Shown here one piece after another: positions 1 through 10,437 of a stretch of DNA of 64,000 nt. The stretch is from Rhodospirillales bacterium URHD0017. GTDB taxonomy: Bacteria; Pseudomonadota; Alphaproteobacteria; Reyranellales; Reyranellaceae. The DNA is taken from the NCBI GenBank assembly GCA_900110395.1, contig FODP01000017.1, positions 62,001-126,000 of the forward strand. The letters run 5' to 3'. The position numbers and the translations under genes were made by a program. The notes below the pieces were generated by a model. That model saw only the letters and a program-made list of their open reading frames with translations. It did no database searches and was not told the DNA's origin. Position 1 is the first letter of the stretch. Each line of letters begins with the position of its first letter.

Positions 1-1416
1 GTCCTCGCCGTCAACAAGATGGACCTGGTCGGCTACCGCAAAGACCGCTTCGCCGAGATCGTCGACGGCTACGCCACGATGGCCGGAGAGCTCGGGCTCA
101 GGGACGTGACGGCCATTCCGGTCTCGGCGCTCCACGGCGACAACGTCATCCGGCCGAGTGCGGCGATGCCGTGGTACCGCGGCCCGACGCTGCTCGGCCA
201 TCTCGAGACCGTCCCCGCCGCGCCGGCTGCGGACCAGCCGTTCCGGCTCGCCGTGCAGTGGATCAACCGCGACGAAGGCTTCCGCGGCTATGCCGGCACC
301 GTGCTGGGCGGCAGCCTTTGTCCCGGCGACGAGGTCGTCGTCCTGCCGTCGGGCGCGCAGGCGCGCGTCGCCCGCATCGTCACCTACGAGGGCGATCTCG
401 ACCGGGCGATGGCAGGCCAGGCCGTCACCTTGACGCTCGATCCCGAAGTCGATGTCGGCCGCGGCGACGTCATCGCTGCCGCCGGCGCGCCGCCGCACCT
501 TTCAGACCAGTTCGCCGCGCACCTCGTGTGGCTCGGCGATGCGCCGATGCTGCCGGGCCGGCCCTATGTGCTGCGGCTCGGCACGGCAACGACGACGGCG
601 ACGGTGAGCGAGCTGAAGCACCGGCTCGATATCGCCAGCGGAGCGCAGCGCCCCGCCAAGCAGCTCGAGCCGAACGACATCGGCCTCGCCAACCTGTCGC
701 TCGACCGGGCGCTCGCCTTCGACACCTACGACGACAATCGCGAGACCGGCGGCTTCATCCTGATCGATCGGCTGAGCAACGCCACGGTCGGCGCCGGCAT
801 GATCCGCTTCCCGCTGCGGCGCGCGGCCAACCTCGCCTGGCAGGACTTCACCGTCGACAAGAAGACGCGCGCGGCGATCAAGCGCCACCGCCCCGCCGTG
901 CTGTGGTTCACCGGCCTGTCGGGCTCGGGCAAGTCGACCATCGCCGACGGCGTCGAAAAGCGGCTGACGTCGCTCGGCCACCACACCTATGTGCTGGACG
1001 GCGACAATGTCCGCCACGGCCTCAACCGCGACCTGGGCTTCACCGATGCCGACCGGGTCGAGAACATCCGGCGCGTGATCGAGACCGCCCGCCTGATGGC
1101 CGACGCCGGCCTGATCGTTCTGGTGTCGTTCATCTCGCCGTTCCGCGCCGAGCGGCGGCTGGCGCGCGAGCGCCTGGCGGACGATGCGTTCCTGGAGATC
1201 TTCGTCGACACGCCGATCGCCGAATGCGAGCGCCGTGATCCCAAAGGCCTCTATCACAAGGCGCGCGTCGGCGAACTCCGGAACTTCACCGGCATCGACT
1301 CGGCCTACGAGCCACCGGAAGGATCCGACCTGCACCTGCGCACGCTCGAGATGACGATCGACGGCGAAGTCGAGCGCGTCATCGAAGCGTTGCGGCAGCG
1401 CGGCGTTTTCGACTGA
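1..1416 (+). CDS. cysNC: Bifunctional sulfate adenylyltransferase subunit 1 / adenylylsulfate kinase, 5' partial
   Basis: The reading frame is open from base 1, so the start lies left of the window. The visible 471 residues begin in the GTPase domain at the G4 motif NKMD, pass through EF-Tu-like beta-barrel domains, and from about residue 290 become an APS kinase with P-loop GLSGSGKS and the substrate motif DGDNVRHGLN. CysN uses GTP to drive ATP sulfurylase (with CysD) to make APS; the CysC part phosphorylates APS to PAPS. The CysN-CysC fusion is typical of Alphaproteobacteria. It acts in the cytoplasm in sulfate assimilation. cysD is expected upstream, outside the window. High certainty. Confidence 0.96.
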   Translation, partial: VLAVNKMDLVGYRKDRFAEIVDGYATMAGELGLRDVTAIPVSALHGDNVIRPSAAMPWYRGPTLLGHLETVPAAPAADQPFRLAVQWINRDEGFRGYAGTVLGGSLCPGDEVVVLPSGAQARVARIVTYEGDLDRAMAGQAVTLTLDPEVDVGRGDVIAAAGAPPHLSDQFAAHLVWLGDAPMLPGRPYVLRLGTATTTATVSELKHRLDIASGAQRPAKQLEPNDIGLANLSLDRALAFDTYDDNRETGGFILIDRLSNATVGAGMIRFPLRRAANLAWQDFTVDKKTRAAIKRHRPAVLWFTGLSGSGKSTIADGVEKRLTSLGHHTYVLDGDNVRHGLNRDLGFTDADRVENIRRVIETARLMADAGLIVLVSFISPFRAERRLARERLADDAFLEIFVDTPIAECERRDPKGLYHKARVGELRNFTGIDSAYEPPEGSDLHLRTLEMTIDGEVERVIEALRQRGVFD

Positions 1417-1420
1417 GCTT

Positions 1421-2485
1421 CTAACGCTCGCGCAGCGCCTGACGCGCCATCGCTTCGCGGCGCTTGGCGCGTTCGGCCGACACTTCCATCGCCTGGGCGA
1501 CGTCCTGTAGCTCGGTCAACATGCTGCTGGGCAGCGGCACGGCATGGCCGCTGGCAAAGGCAGCGGAGGCCATGCCGAGCTGCTGCACGGCCCGCGAGAT
1601 GCGGCCGGCGACCAGGGATCCGAGGAACAGGCTGAGCAGAGTGAGGGCCAGACCGACCGCCGCCATCGAGAGCGCGGTGCGGTACAGCGGTGCGTTGACG
1701 ACCGACGCAGGCACCGCGACCGCCGCCGTCCAGCCCGAGACGGCCGAGCGCTGGAAGGAGTTCTTCACGTCGACGCCGTCGCGCGACACGATATCGAACA
1801 GGCCGGTCGTCCGTTTGCCATGCACGACCTCGACCATGGCCTTCTGCGCGAAACCGCCGACATAGAGCTCGGGCCTGAGGGTCCGCGCCAGGATGATGCC
1901 CTGGCGGTCGACAATACCCGCCGTCCAGCCTTGGTGCAGGCCGGCCTCGGCGAACAGCGTCTGCAGGCGCTGCGGCATCATCCCGCCGCTCAGGACATAG
2001 GCCACCTGGCCATCGACCAGCACCGGCACCGACACGAAGAACAGGCCGGGCTTGAGCGAACCGCTACCGGCAACGAAACCGGAGACCACGGTCCCTCGGC
2101 CGGCGATCACCTCGTCGACGCCCAGCGCGGCGGCCGGGGGAGCAACATCGGCTTCGGCAGGCGCGGCGAAAGCCTGGCGGCCCGCGCGGTCGTGCACGAC
2201 CAGCACGCTGAAGCCACTGGCCATCGCGCTGCTGATCACCGCCTCGGAGATGCGCGGCCCGGCGAGAGACGCCGCGACACCGGCCAGGAAGCCTTCGTTG
2301 GCCCGGATATCGCGGTCCATCAGATGCGTCAGGTTGTGGGCGACATCGAGCCTTTCGGCCTCGATGGTCCGCCGGCCGGCGGCGCCATAGTTCCAAGCCA
2401 GGATCGCCACCAGCGTCATCATTGGCACGATGATGGCGGCGATCATCAGCATCAGGTAGGAGCGGATGGTGAAAAGGCCCGACAT
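1421..2485 (-). CDS. Membrane-anchored cache/HAMP sensor protein without an output domain
   Basis: About 354 residues starting at MSGLFTIRSYLML (ATG at 2485); an upstream in-frame extension would run into the neighbouring gene and was not used. Residues about 8-30 form a transmembrane helix, about 35-265 a periplasmic double-cache-like sensing region, about 275-298 a second helix, and about 300-350 a HAMP-like linker that runs into a charged coiled coil and stops. Proteins with this layout normally continue into a histidine kinase, cyclase or diguanylate cyclase; none is present here. It ends 5 bp from the convergent cysNC stop. The ligand is unknown. Confidence 0.75.
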   Translation of the reverse strand: MSGLFTIRSYLMLMIAAIIVPMMTLVAILAWNYGAAGRRTIEAERLDVAHNLTHLMDRDIRANEGFLAGVAASLAGPRISEAVISSAMASGFSVLVVHDRAGRQAFAAPAEADVAPPAAALGVDEVIAGRGTVVSGFVAGSGSLKPGLFFVSVPVLVDGQVAYVLSGGMMPQRLQTLFAEAGLHQGWTAGIVDRQGIILARTLRPELYVGGFAQKAMVEVVHGKRTTGLFDIVSRDGVDVKNSFQRSAVSGWTAAVAVPASVVNAPLYRTALSMAAVGLALTLLSLFLGSLVAGRISRAVQQLGMASAAFASGHAVPLPSSMLTELQDVAQAMEVSAERAKRREAMARQALRER

Positions 2486-2493
2486 GGCGCGCA

Positions 2494-3213
2494 CTATAAC
2501 GCAGCGGCGCGGCGTGTTCGACTGAACCACAACCAGGCCGATGCCACGATCAGCAGCGCGAAGGCGATCGGCCCGTGCGGCGCGGCATGGGCGGTTTGCA
2601 GCTCCCAGCCGAAGGCAACCAGCACCGCCATGTTGGCCCAGCCGGCGCGGCGCGCCAGCAGCAGGGAAGCGGCGATGAACAGCGAGGCGGCGAACGCCGC
2701 CCACGACGCGGTCTCGCTGACGAAGGAGCCGACGCCGCCGACCAGGGGATCGACCCACAGGGTGTTGAGCAGCAGCGCCGCCCCTTCGACCTGCTGCGGG
2801 CTGAGCTTGCCTGCCGCGGCCAGGCTCTGGACGGTGAGGATGCTGCGGCCGAGCCCGATGCCGCCGATCGCATCGAGCACCGTGAAATAGATGACCATGA
2901 GGAAGATCGCCGCGCGCGCCAACCAGGCGGCCGCCACGGCCGCCGCTCCGTCCTCATCGCCAATGCCATCGATCATCAGCAGCAGGCCGACCGCGACCAG
3001 GCCGACCATCGGCGTCTGGGTCATGTGCAGCACCACCCACCATCGCGGGCCGAAATAGTCGAGCGCCTGGTGGGCGGCCGAATGGGGCTCGGCCTGCGAC
3101 AGGTACTGGTACATGCCAGGATGGGCCGTGAAATTGGCCGGATGGAACAGTTCCAGACCGATCAGCACGGCCGGTGCCAGCAAGAGACAGACCCACCACA
3201 GTATGCGCTTCAT
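2494..3213 (-). CDS. Hypothetical polytopic membrane protein
   Basis: About 239 residues from ATG at 3213 (MKRILWWVCLLL). I see roughly six hydrophobic segments: a first helix at the N terminus, then others near residues 60-80, 95-115, 120-140, 170-195 and 205-235, with a short basic C-terminal tail. No catalytic motif is recognisable. It lies 8 bp upstream of the cache/HAMP gene on the same strand and probably shares its transcript. The promoter would be in the 83-bp gap shared with divergent ygfZ. Confidence 0.7.
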   Translation of the reverse strand: MKRILWWVCLLLAPAVLIGLELFHPANFTAHPGMYQYLSQAEPHSAAHQALDYFGPRWWVVLHMTQTPMVGLVAVGLLLMIDGIGDEDGAAAVAAAWLARAAIFLMVIYFTVLDAIGGIGLGRSILTVQSLAAAGKLSPQQVEGAALLLNTLWVDPLVGGVGSFVSETASWAAFAASLFIAASLLLARRAGWANMAVLVAFGWELQTAHAAPHGPIAFALLIVASAWLWFSRTRRAAAL

Positions 3214-3296
3214 GCCCCGCCCCCGACGTTGCGGCTGGACGATGGCTACTCCTGAGGCGCTTGCCAAGAAGCCTGTTCGGTCCCACATGTCAGTCA

Positions 3297-4175
3297 ATGT
3301 CCGCGCGTCAGTTCAGCCTTAGTCCGCATCGCAGCGTGATCGCCGTCGGCGGTCCCGACCGCGTGGAATTCCTGCAGGGCCTGATTTCCAACGACACGAC
3401 CAAGGTGGCAGCGGACCGCGCCGTCTGGGCGGCGTTGCTGACGCCGCAGGGCCGCTTCCTCAACGACATGTTCGTGATCGACGGCGGCGACGGGACGTTG
3501 CTGCTCGAGACCGAGCGCGAGCGCGCCGCCGCGCTCGCCAAGAAGCTCTCGCTGTACAAGCTGCGCTCCAAGGTGACGGTCGAGGATCGCGGTGAGACTC
3601 TGGAGGTCGCCGTCGCTTACGGCCCCGATGCGGCGACGACGTTGCCGATCGAGGGCGCCATTGCCTTCGTCGATCCGCGGCTCGGCGAGCTCGGCCTCCG
3701 CGTGATCGCACCTGCGGGCGGCGCCGCCACGCTGCTGCAGGCGCGCGGCTTCTCGGCGGCGCCCTTGCAATCCTACGACGAACTGCGCGTCAGCCTGGGC
3801 GTGCCTGACGGCAGCCGCGACCTCGTGGTCGACAAGGCGCTCTTGCTCGAGAACGGCTTCGACGAGCTGAACGGCGTCGACTGGCAGAAGGGCTGTTACA
3901 TGGGCCAGGAGCTGACGGCCCGCACCAAGTACCGTGCGCTGATCAGGAAGCGCCTGTTCCCGGTGAAAGTGGAGGGCACCCTGCCCGAGCCCGGCGCGCC
4001 GGTGCATCTCGGCGGTCAGGAGGTCGGCGAGCTGCGCTCCGGCGTCGGCGACCGTGCACTTGCCATGCTGAAGGTCGACGCGGTGCGCAGCGGCCAGACG
4101 CTTTCGGCGGGCGATACGCGGCTGGTCGCGGAAATTCCAGGCTGGATGCGACTTCCCGAGACAACCGACCCCTAG
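3297..4175 (+). CDS. ygfZ: Folate-binding protein YgfZ (CAF17-type)
   Basis: 292 residues. The family signature KGCYMGQE is present near residue 198, and the N-terminal part (EFLQGLISND) has the GcvT-like fold typical of YgfZ. Family members bind tetrahydrofolate and assist repair or assembly of Fe-S enzymes such as MiaB. I chose ATG 3297 (MSARQFSLS) because it begins where family homology begins; the upstream extension overlaps the divergent membrane gene. The gene stands alone, divergent from the membrane protein. Confidence 0.9.
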   Translation: MSARQFSLSPHRSVIAVGGPDRVEFLQGLISNDTTKVAADRAVWAALLTPQGRFLNDMFVIDGGDGTLLLETERERAAALAKKLSLYKLRSKVTVEDRGETLEVAVAYGPDAATTLPIEGAIAFVDPRLGELGLRVIAPAGGAATLLQARGFSAAPLQSYDELRVSLGVPDGSRDLVVDKALLLENGFDELNGVDWQKGCYMGQELTARTKYRALIRKRLFPVKVEGTLPEPGAPVHLGGQEVGELRSGVGDRALAMLKVDAVRSGQTLSAGDTRLVAEIPGWMRLPETTDP

Positions 4176-4246
4176 CCGTCCCGGTCACCGGGGCTTAAGG
4201 TCTCGGCCTTCCAGCGTCGCTAGCAGCGTCCTCAGGAGGCCAGCCC

Positions 4247-6052
4247 GTGAAACTCATAAATCCCAACCCGTTCACCACGCGTCCCGAGATCGTCGGCACG
4301 TTCGGCGTGGTCGCGTCCACCCACTGGATCGCCACCGCGGTCGGCATGGGCATCCTGGAGCGCGGCGGCAATGCCTTCGACGCGGCCGTCGCCACGGCCT
4401 TCGCCCTGCAGGTGGTGGAGCCGCACCTCAACGGCCCGGGCGGCGACGTGCCGCTGATCTTCCATTCGGTGAAGAAGGGCAAGACCGAGGTGATGTGCGG
4501 CCAGGGCGTGATGCCGGCCAAGGCCAACATCGCCCACTTCAAGGGCCTGGGCCTCGACCTCATTCCCGGCACCGGGCTTCTGCCCGCCGCCGTGCCCGGG
4601 ACCTTCGACGCCTATATGCTGATGCTGCGCGACTACGGCACGATGAAGCTCGGCGAGGTGCTGACGCCCGCCATCGGCTACTTCCTCAACGGCCATCCGA
4701 TGGTCGAGCGCGCGTCGGCCACCATCGCCACCGTGAAGGACAATTTCCGCGACAACTGGCCGACATCGGCCGCGGTCTACCTGCCGGGCAACAAGGTGCC
4801 GAAGCCCGCCGAGTTGTTCCGCAACCAGGCCGTGGGCAACACCTATCTCCGCATCATCAAGGAAGCCGAGGCCGCCGGCGGCGGCCGCGAGGCGGTGATC
4901 GAGCGGGCGCGCAAGGTGTGGTGCCAGGGCTTCGTCGCCGAGGCGATCGACCGCTTCTACACGCACGAAGAGCTGTTGGACGTGTCGGGCCAGCGCAACA
5001 AGGGACTGCTGCGCGGCGAGGACATGGCGAAGTGGCAGGCCACCGTCGAGGATCCGCTCACCTACGACTACGGCCGCTACACGGTATGCAAGGCAGGCCC
5101 ATGGGCGCAGAGCCCGGTCACCCTGCAGAAGCTGGCACTGCTGAAGGGCTACAACCTCGACGGCGCCGATCCGACCTCGCCCGACTTCATCCATACCGTG
5201 GTCGAGGCAAGCAAGCTCGCTTTCGCCGACCGCGAGGCCTTCTACGGCGACCCCGACTTCGTCGACGTTCCCATGCAGACCTTGCTGTCCGACGCCTACA
5301 ACGCTGACCGGCGCAAGCTGATCGATCCAGCCAAGGCCTCGTTCGACCAGCGGCCGGGCAAGGTCGAGGGCTATGGCGGCGTGATCCGCCTGCGCAAGGC
5401 CGACGGCTCGCGCGCTGCCGTCGCGGCGAGCGGCGCCGGCGAGCCGACCGTCGGCCGCATGGGCCAGATGAGCGGCGACACGGTGCATTTCGACATCGTC
5501 GACAAGGACGGCAACATGGTCTCGGCGACGCCCTCGGGCGGCTGGCTGCATGGCTCGCCGGTCGTGCCCGAGCTCGGCTTCCCGATCGGCACGCGCGGCC
5601 AGATCATGTGGCTCGAGGAGGGCCAGCCCTCGTCGCTGGCGCCCGGCAAGCGGCCGCGCACCACGCTCACCCCCACGCTCGCCCATCGTGACGGCGAGCC
5701 GTACATGGTCTGGGGGTCGCCCGGTGGCGACCAGCAGGAGCAATGGATCACCCAGATGTTCCTGCGCCACGTCCATTGCGGCATGAACCTGCAGGAGGCG
5801 ATCGACGCGCCGGCCTGGCACAGCGAGCACTTCCCCTCCTCCTTCTGGCCGCGCACCGCCCGGCCGGGCGTGCTGGTTCTGGAAGGCCGCATCCCTGCCG
5901 AAACGGTCCAGGAATTGCGTAAGCGCGGCCATGAGGTCGAGATGAACGACGACTGGTCGGAAGGCCGGCTGACGGCGGCCAGCCGCCAGGATCCCTGGCG
6001 CAAGGCCGCCGCCAACCCGCGCGGCATGCAGGGTTACGCGGCGGGGCGGTGA
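4247..6052 (+). CDS. ggt: Gamma-glutamyltransferase family protein
   Basis: 601 residues, GTG start at 4247 preceded by an AGGAGG ribosome site at 4234-4239. It has the GGT layout: N-terminal large-subunit region with the ERGGNAFDAAVA-type motif near residue 37, then a central GDTVHFDIVDKDGNMVSAT block whose threonine is the expected autocleavage nucleophile, and a small-subunit C terminus. GGTs cleave gamma-glutamyl peptides such as glutathione. There is no clear signal peptide, so it may be cytoplasmic or a GGT-like amidohydrolase. A DUF1028 gene and peptide transporter genes follow in the same direction, which suggests peptide catabolism. Confidence 0.9.
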   Translation: MKLINPNPFTTRPEIVGTFGVVASTHWIATAVGMGILERGGNAFDAAVATAFALQVVEPHLNGPGGDVPLIFHSVKKGKTEVMCGQGVMPAKANIAHFKGLGLDLIPGTGLLPAAVPGTFDAYMLMLRDYGTMKLGEVLTPAIGYFLNGHPMVERASATIATVKDNFRDNWPTSAAVYLPGNKVPKPAELFRNQAVGNTYLRIIKEAEAAGGGREAVIERARKVWCQGFVAEAIDRFYTHEELLDVSGQRNKGLLRGEDMAKWQATVEDPLTYDYGRYTVCKAGPWAQSPVTLQKLALLKGYNLDGADPTSPDFIHTVVEASKLAFADREAFYGDPDFVDVPMQTLLSDAYNADRRKLIDPAKASFDQRPGKVEGYGGVIRLRKADGSRAAVAASGAGEPTVGRMGQMSGDTVHFDIVDKDGNMVSATPSGGWLHGSPVVPELGFPIGTRGQIMWLEEGQPSSLAPGKRPRTTLTPTLAHRDGEPYMVWGSPGGDQQEQWITQMFLRHVHCGMNLQEAIDAPAWHSEHFPSSFWPRTARPGVLVLEGRIPAETVQELRKRGHEVEMNDDWSEGRLTAASRQDPWRKAAANPRGMQGYAAGR

Positions 6053-6063
6053 GGATGAGGATT

Positions 6064-6148
6064 CATTGCTGGGAGCGCGCCGCTCCGTGGCGCTCATGTG
6101 CTGTTGATGCAGAAGATGCGCCACAGAGTGGCGCGCTCCCAGCAATGA
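6064..6148. repeat. REP-like inverted repeat between ggt and the DUF1028 gene
   Basis: Left arm 6064-6085 and right arm about 6126-6148 are reverse complements over about 22 bases with one mismatch (core GCTGGGAGCGCGCC), around a 40-base loop. The right arm ends 7-8 bp before the next start codon. A shorter relative occurs at 26995-27030, so this is probably a dispersed palindromic family. Confidence 0.8.
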
Positions 6149-6155
6149 CGATCCA

Positions 6156-6869
6156 ATGACTTGGTCGATCATCTTTCACGAAAAGGACAGCGGCCGCATC
6201 GCCATCGCGGTCGCCACCAAGTTCTTTGCTGTCGGCGCGCGGGTGCCTCATATCGAGCCGAAGAGGGGGGCGGTCTGCACGCAGGCGCTCATGAATCCGC
6301 TCTATGGCCCGCATGGGCTGCGCCTGATCCGTGAAGGCGTGGGCGCTACCGACGTGGTGCGTATCCTGACCACACCCGATGCCGGCCGCGAGCATCGCCA
6401 GGTCCACGTCATGGGCGCCGACGGCAAGTTCGCCGCCCACACCGGCGCCGAATGCGTGCCGTGGTGCGGCCACTGGATCGGCGAGGACATGTCGGTCGCG
6501 GGCAACACGCTGGCCGGACCGCAGGTCGTCGCCGAGACCGTGCGCTTCTTCCGCGAGAACGCTTCGATGCCCCTGCCGCGGCGGCTGATCGGCGCCATGA
6601 AGGCCGGCGAGAAGGCCGGCGGCGACAAGCGCGGCAAGCAGTCGGCGGCACTGGTGGTCTACGGCAACCAGGACTATTCCGAGCTCGACCTCAGGGTCGA
6701 CGACCATGTCGAGCCCCTGCTCGAGCTGGCGCGGCTCGAATCGGTCAGCCGCGAGCACTGGACGCTTTTCCGCGACTTCATTCCGACGCGTGAAAATCCG
6801 GCCGGCATCTTCGATCGTGCCGCCATCAACGCGGCCGTCGAAAGGAGCCAAGCGGCGGAGCGTCGATGA
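6156..6869 (+). CDS. DUF1028 family protein (Ntn-hydrolase-like)
   Basis: 237 residues. The opening MTWSIIFHEKDSG, the GAVCTQALMNP block near residue 38 and the GNTLAG block near residue 117 match the DUF1028 family, which has a predicted Ntn-hydrolase fold. Family members often sit beside gamma-glutamyltransferases and peptide transporters; the reaction is not established. Its stop overlaps the next start as ATGA (6866-6869), so it is translationally coupled to the ABC transporter genes. The preceding palindrome could affect ribosome access. Confidence 0.88.
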   Translation: MTWSIIFHEKDSGRIAIAVATKFFAVGARVPHIEPKRGAVCTQALMNPLYGPHGLRLIREGVGATDVVRILTTPDAGREHRQVHVMGADGKFAAHTGAECVPWCGHWIGEDMSVAGNTLAGPQVVAETVRFFRENASMPLPRRLIGAMKAGEKAGGDKRGKQSAALVVYGNQDYSELDLRVDDHVEPLLELARLESVSREHWTLFRDFIPTRENPAGIFDRAAINAAVERSQAAERR

Positions 6870-7842
6870 GCGTTCTGCTGGAGCTGCGCCAACTCGCCGT
6901 GTCCTTCGCCACCGACGACGGCACCGTGCGCGCCGTCGACGGCATCGACCTGTCGCTGGAGCGCGGCCGTACCTTGGGGCTGGTCGGCGAATCGGGCTGC
7001 GGCAAGAGCGTGACGTCGCTCGCCGTCATGGGCCTGCTGCCGCCGGAGAACTCCACGGTCAAGGGCGAGGTCCGCTTCGAGGGCCGCAATCTTCTGACCC
7101 TCGACGCCAACACCATCCGCGACATGCGCGGCGCCAGGCTCGCCATGATCTTCCAGGAGCCGATGACCTCGCTCAACCCCGCCTACACGGTGGGCGACCA
7201 GATCATCGAAGCGATCCAGCGCCACCAGGGCCTGTCGGCGGCCGACGCGCGCGCGCGCGCCATCGAAATGCTGCGCACCGTACGCATCCCCTCGCCCGAG
7301 AAGCGCGTCGACGATTATCCGCACAAGCTGTCGGGCGGCATGCGCCAGCGCGCCATGATCGCCATGGCGCTGGCCTGCGGCCCCGAGCTTCTGATCGCCG
7401 ACGAGCCGACGACGGCGCTCGACGTCACCATCCAGGCGCAGATCCTCGACCTGATGCGCGGCCTGCGCCGCGACACCGGCACCTCCATCATCCTGATCAC
7501 CCACGATCTCGGCGTGGTGGCCGAGATGGCCGACGACGTCGCCGTCATGTATGCCGGCCAGATCGTCGAACGCGCAGCCGTCCGCGATCTCTTCGCCCGG
7601 CCGGAGCATCCCTACACCGTCGGCCTTTTGGGCTCGATCCCGCGGCTCGATGAGAAACGCGAGCGCCTGCCCTCGATCGAGGGCCGCGTGCCCGACATGA
7701 GCCGGCCGCCCGACGGCTGCCGCTTCGCTGCGCGCTGCCCGTTCGTCGAACCGGCTTGCCGCACCCAAACACCGCCGCTGGTCGAGGTGGCACCCGGCCA
7801 TCTGACGCGCTGCCGCCGCGCGCCGCTGGCGCAAGTGATCCA

Positions 7843-7846
<4 letters not shown>
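6866..7846 (+). CDS. Peptide-type ABC transporter ATP-binding protein (DppD/OppD-like)
   Basis: 326 residues. Walker A GESGCGKS near residue 42, signature LSGGMRQR near residue 156 and Walker B LLIADEPTTALD near residue 176 are intact, with the H-loop ITHD. The C-terminal oligopeptide-transporter extension contains a cysteine cluster (CRFAARCPF). It energises import of peptides or similar solutes together with the next gene. The start overlaps the previous stop by 4 bp and its own stop overlaps the next start by 4 bp. Confidence 0.95.
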
Positions 7847-8915
<1,069 letters not shown>

Positions 8916-8919
<4 letters not shown>

Positions 8920-10433
8920 AAAACACGCTCAAGCGTATTGCGCTTTCGCTGGCCTTCGCCGCCGTCGCAGGCGGCAGCGCCATGGCCCAGTCGCACCTGC
9001 GCATCGGGCTCGCCGAGGATCCCGACGTGCTCGATCCTTCACTGGCGCGTACCTATGTCGGCCGCATCGTCTTCTCGTCGATCTGCGACAAGCTGTTCGA
9101 CATCGACGAGAAGCTGAATGTGGTGCCACAGCTCGCCACCAGCCACGAGACCTCGCCCGACGGCCTCACAGTGACCATCAAGCTGCGCTCGGGCGTGAAG
9201 TTCCACGACGGCGAGGTCTTTGACGCCAACGCGGCCAAGTACAGCCTCGAGCGTCACCTCAGCATGAAGGGCTCGTTCCGCAAGCCCGAGATCGCGTCGA
9301 TCAATTCCGTCGAGGTGGTCGATCCGTCGACGATCAAGCTCATCCTCAAGACGCCGTTCTCGCCATTGCTCGCCCAGCTTACCGACCGCGCCGGCATGAT
9401 GGTCTCGCCCAAGGCGGCCGAGGCTGCCGGCGACAAGTTCGGCCTGAAGCCGGTGTGCGCCGGTCCCTACAAGTTCGTCGAGCGCGTCCAGCAGGACCGC
9501 ATCGTGGTCGAGAAGTTCGCCGACTACTGGAACAAGGATCAGGTCTTCATCGACAAGATCACCTACCTGCCGATCGTCGATTCGACGGTGCGGCTGGCCA
9601 ACCTGCGCTCGGGCGGCCTCGACATGATCGAGCGCCTGCTGGCGACCGACATCAAGACGGTGCGTGACAATCCCAAGCTCAAGCTGATCAGCGCCGTCGA
9701 GCTCGGCTACCAGGGCCTCACCATCAACCTGTCGAACGGCCCCAAGGCCGCCTCGCCCCTCGCCAAGGATGCGCGCGTGCGCCAGGCCCTCGAGCTCTCG
9801 ATCGACCGCGACGCGCTGAACCAGGTCGTGTTCAACGGCGAGTTCGTGGTCGGCAACCAGTGGATCAACCCGACCAATTCCTACTATCAGCAGTCGCTGC
9901 CGGTGCCCAAGCGCGACCTCGCCAAGGCCAAGGCGCTCCTCAAGGAGGCGGGCGTGAGCGGCCGGATGTCGCTCGACATGATGGTGCCCAACAGCCCCGA
10001 GACGCGACAAGTCGCGGAGGTGCTGCAGTCGATGGTGGCCGAAGCCGGCTTCGACCTGAAGATCAGGGTCACCGAGTTCGCGACCTCGCTGAAGGCGGCC
10101 GAGGACGGCGACTACGAGCTGTACCTGATCGGCTGGTCGGGCCGCAGCGATCCCGACGGCAATTCCTTTTCCTTCCAGACCTGCGGCTCACCGCAGAACA
10201 ACTCGGGCTACTGCGACAAGGAGGTCGACGAGTGGCACAAGCAGGCGCGCATCAAGAGCGATCCCGCCGAGCGCAAGAAGATCTACGAGAACATCGCCAA
10301 GCGCTACCTGGCCGACGGCTCGATCAAGTACCTCTACCATCGCCGCGTGCTGATGGCGCTGAGCGACAAGATCGACGGCTATAAGCAGATGCCTGACGGC
10401 CTGATCCGCGTCGTCGGCGTCAAGCTCAAGTAG
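8916..10433 (+). CDS. Extracellular solute-binding protein, family 5 (peptide ABC transporter)
   Basis: 505 residues with a Sec signal peptide (basic MKNTLKR, hydrophobic core, cleavage after SAMA near residue 24). The mature protein shows the family 5 pattern for oligopeptide, dipeptide or glutathione binding proteins, including GVKFHDGEVFDA near residue 85. It delivers substrate in the periplasm to the permeases encoded next. Substrate cannot be read from sequence; the upstream ggt and DUF1028 genes make gamma-glutamyl peptides a reasonable guess. Confidence 0.93.
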
Positions 10434-10437
10434 GACG

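Noticed and set aside
4232..6172. Very long minus-strand frame across ggt
   Set aside because: Histidine-, arginine- and alanine-rich composition, exact antisense of a well-matched ggt gene; a usual artefact of GC-rich DNA.
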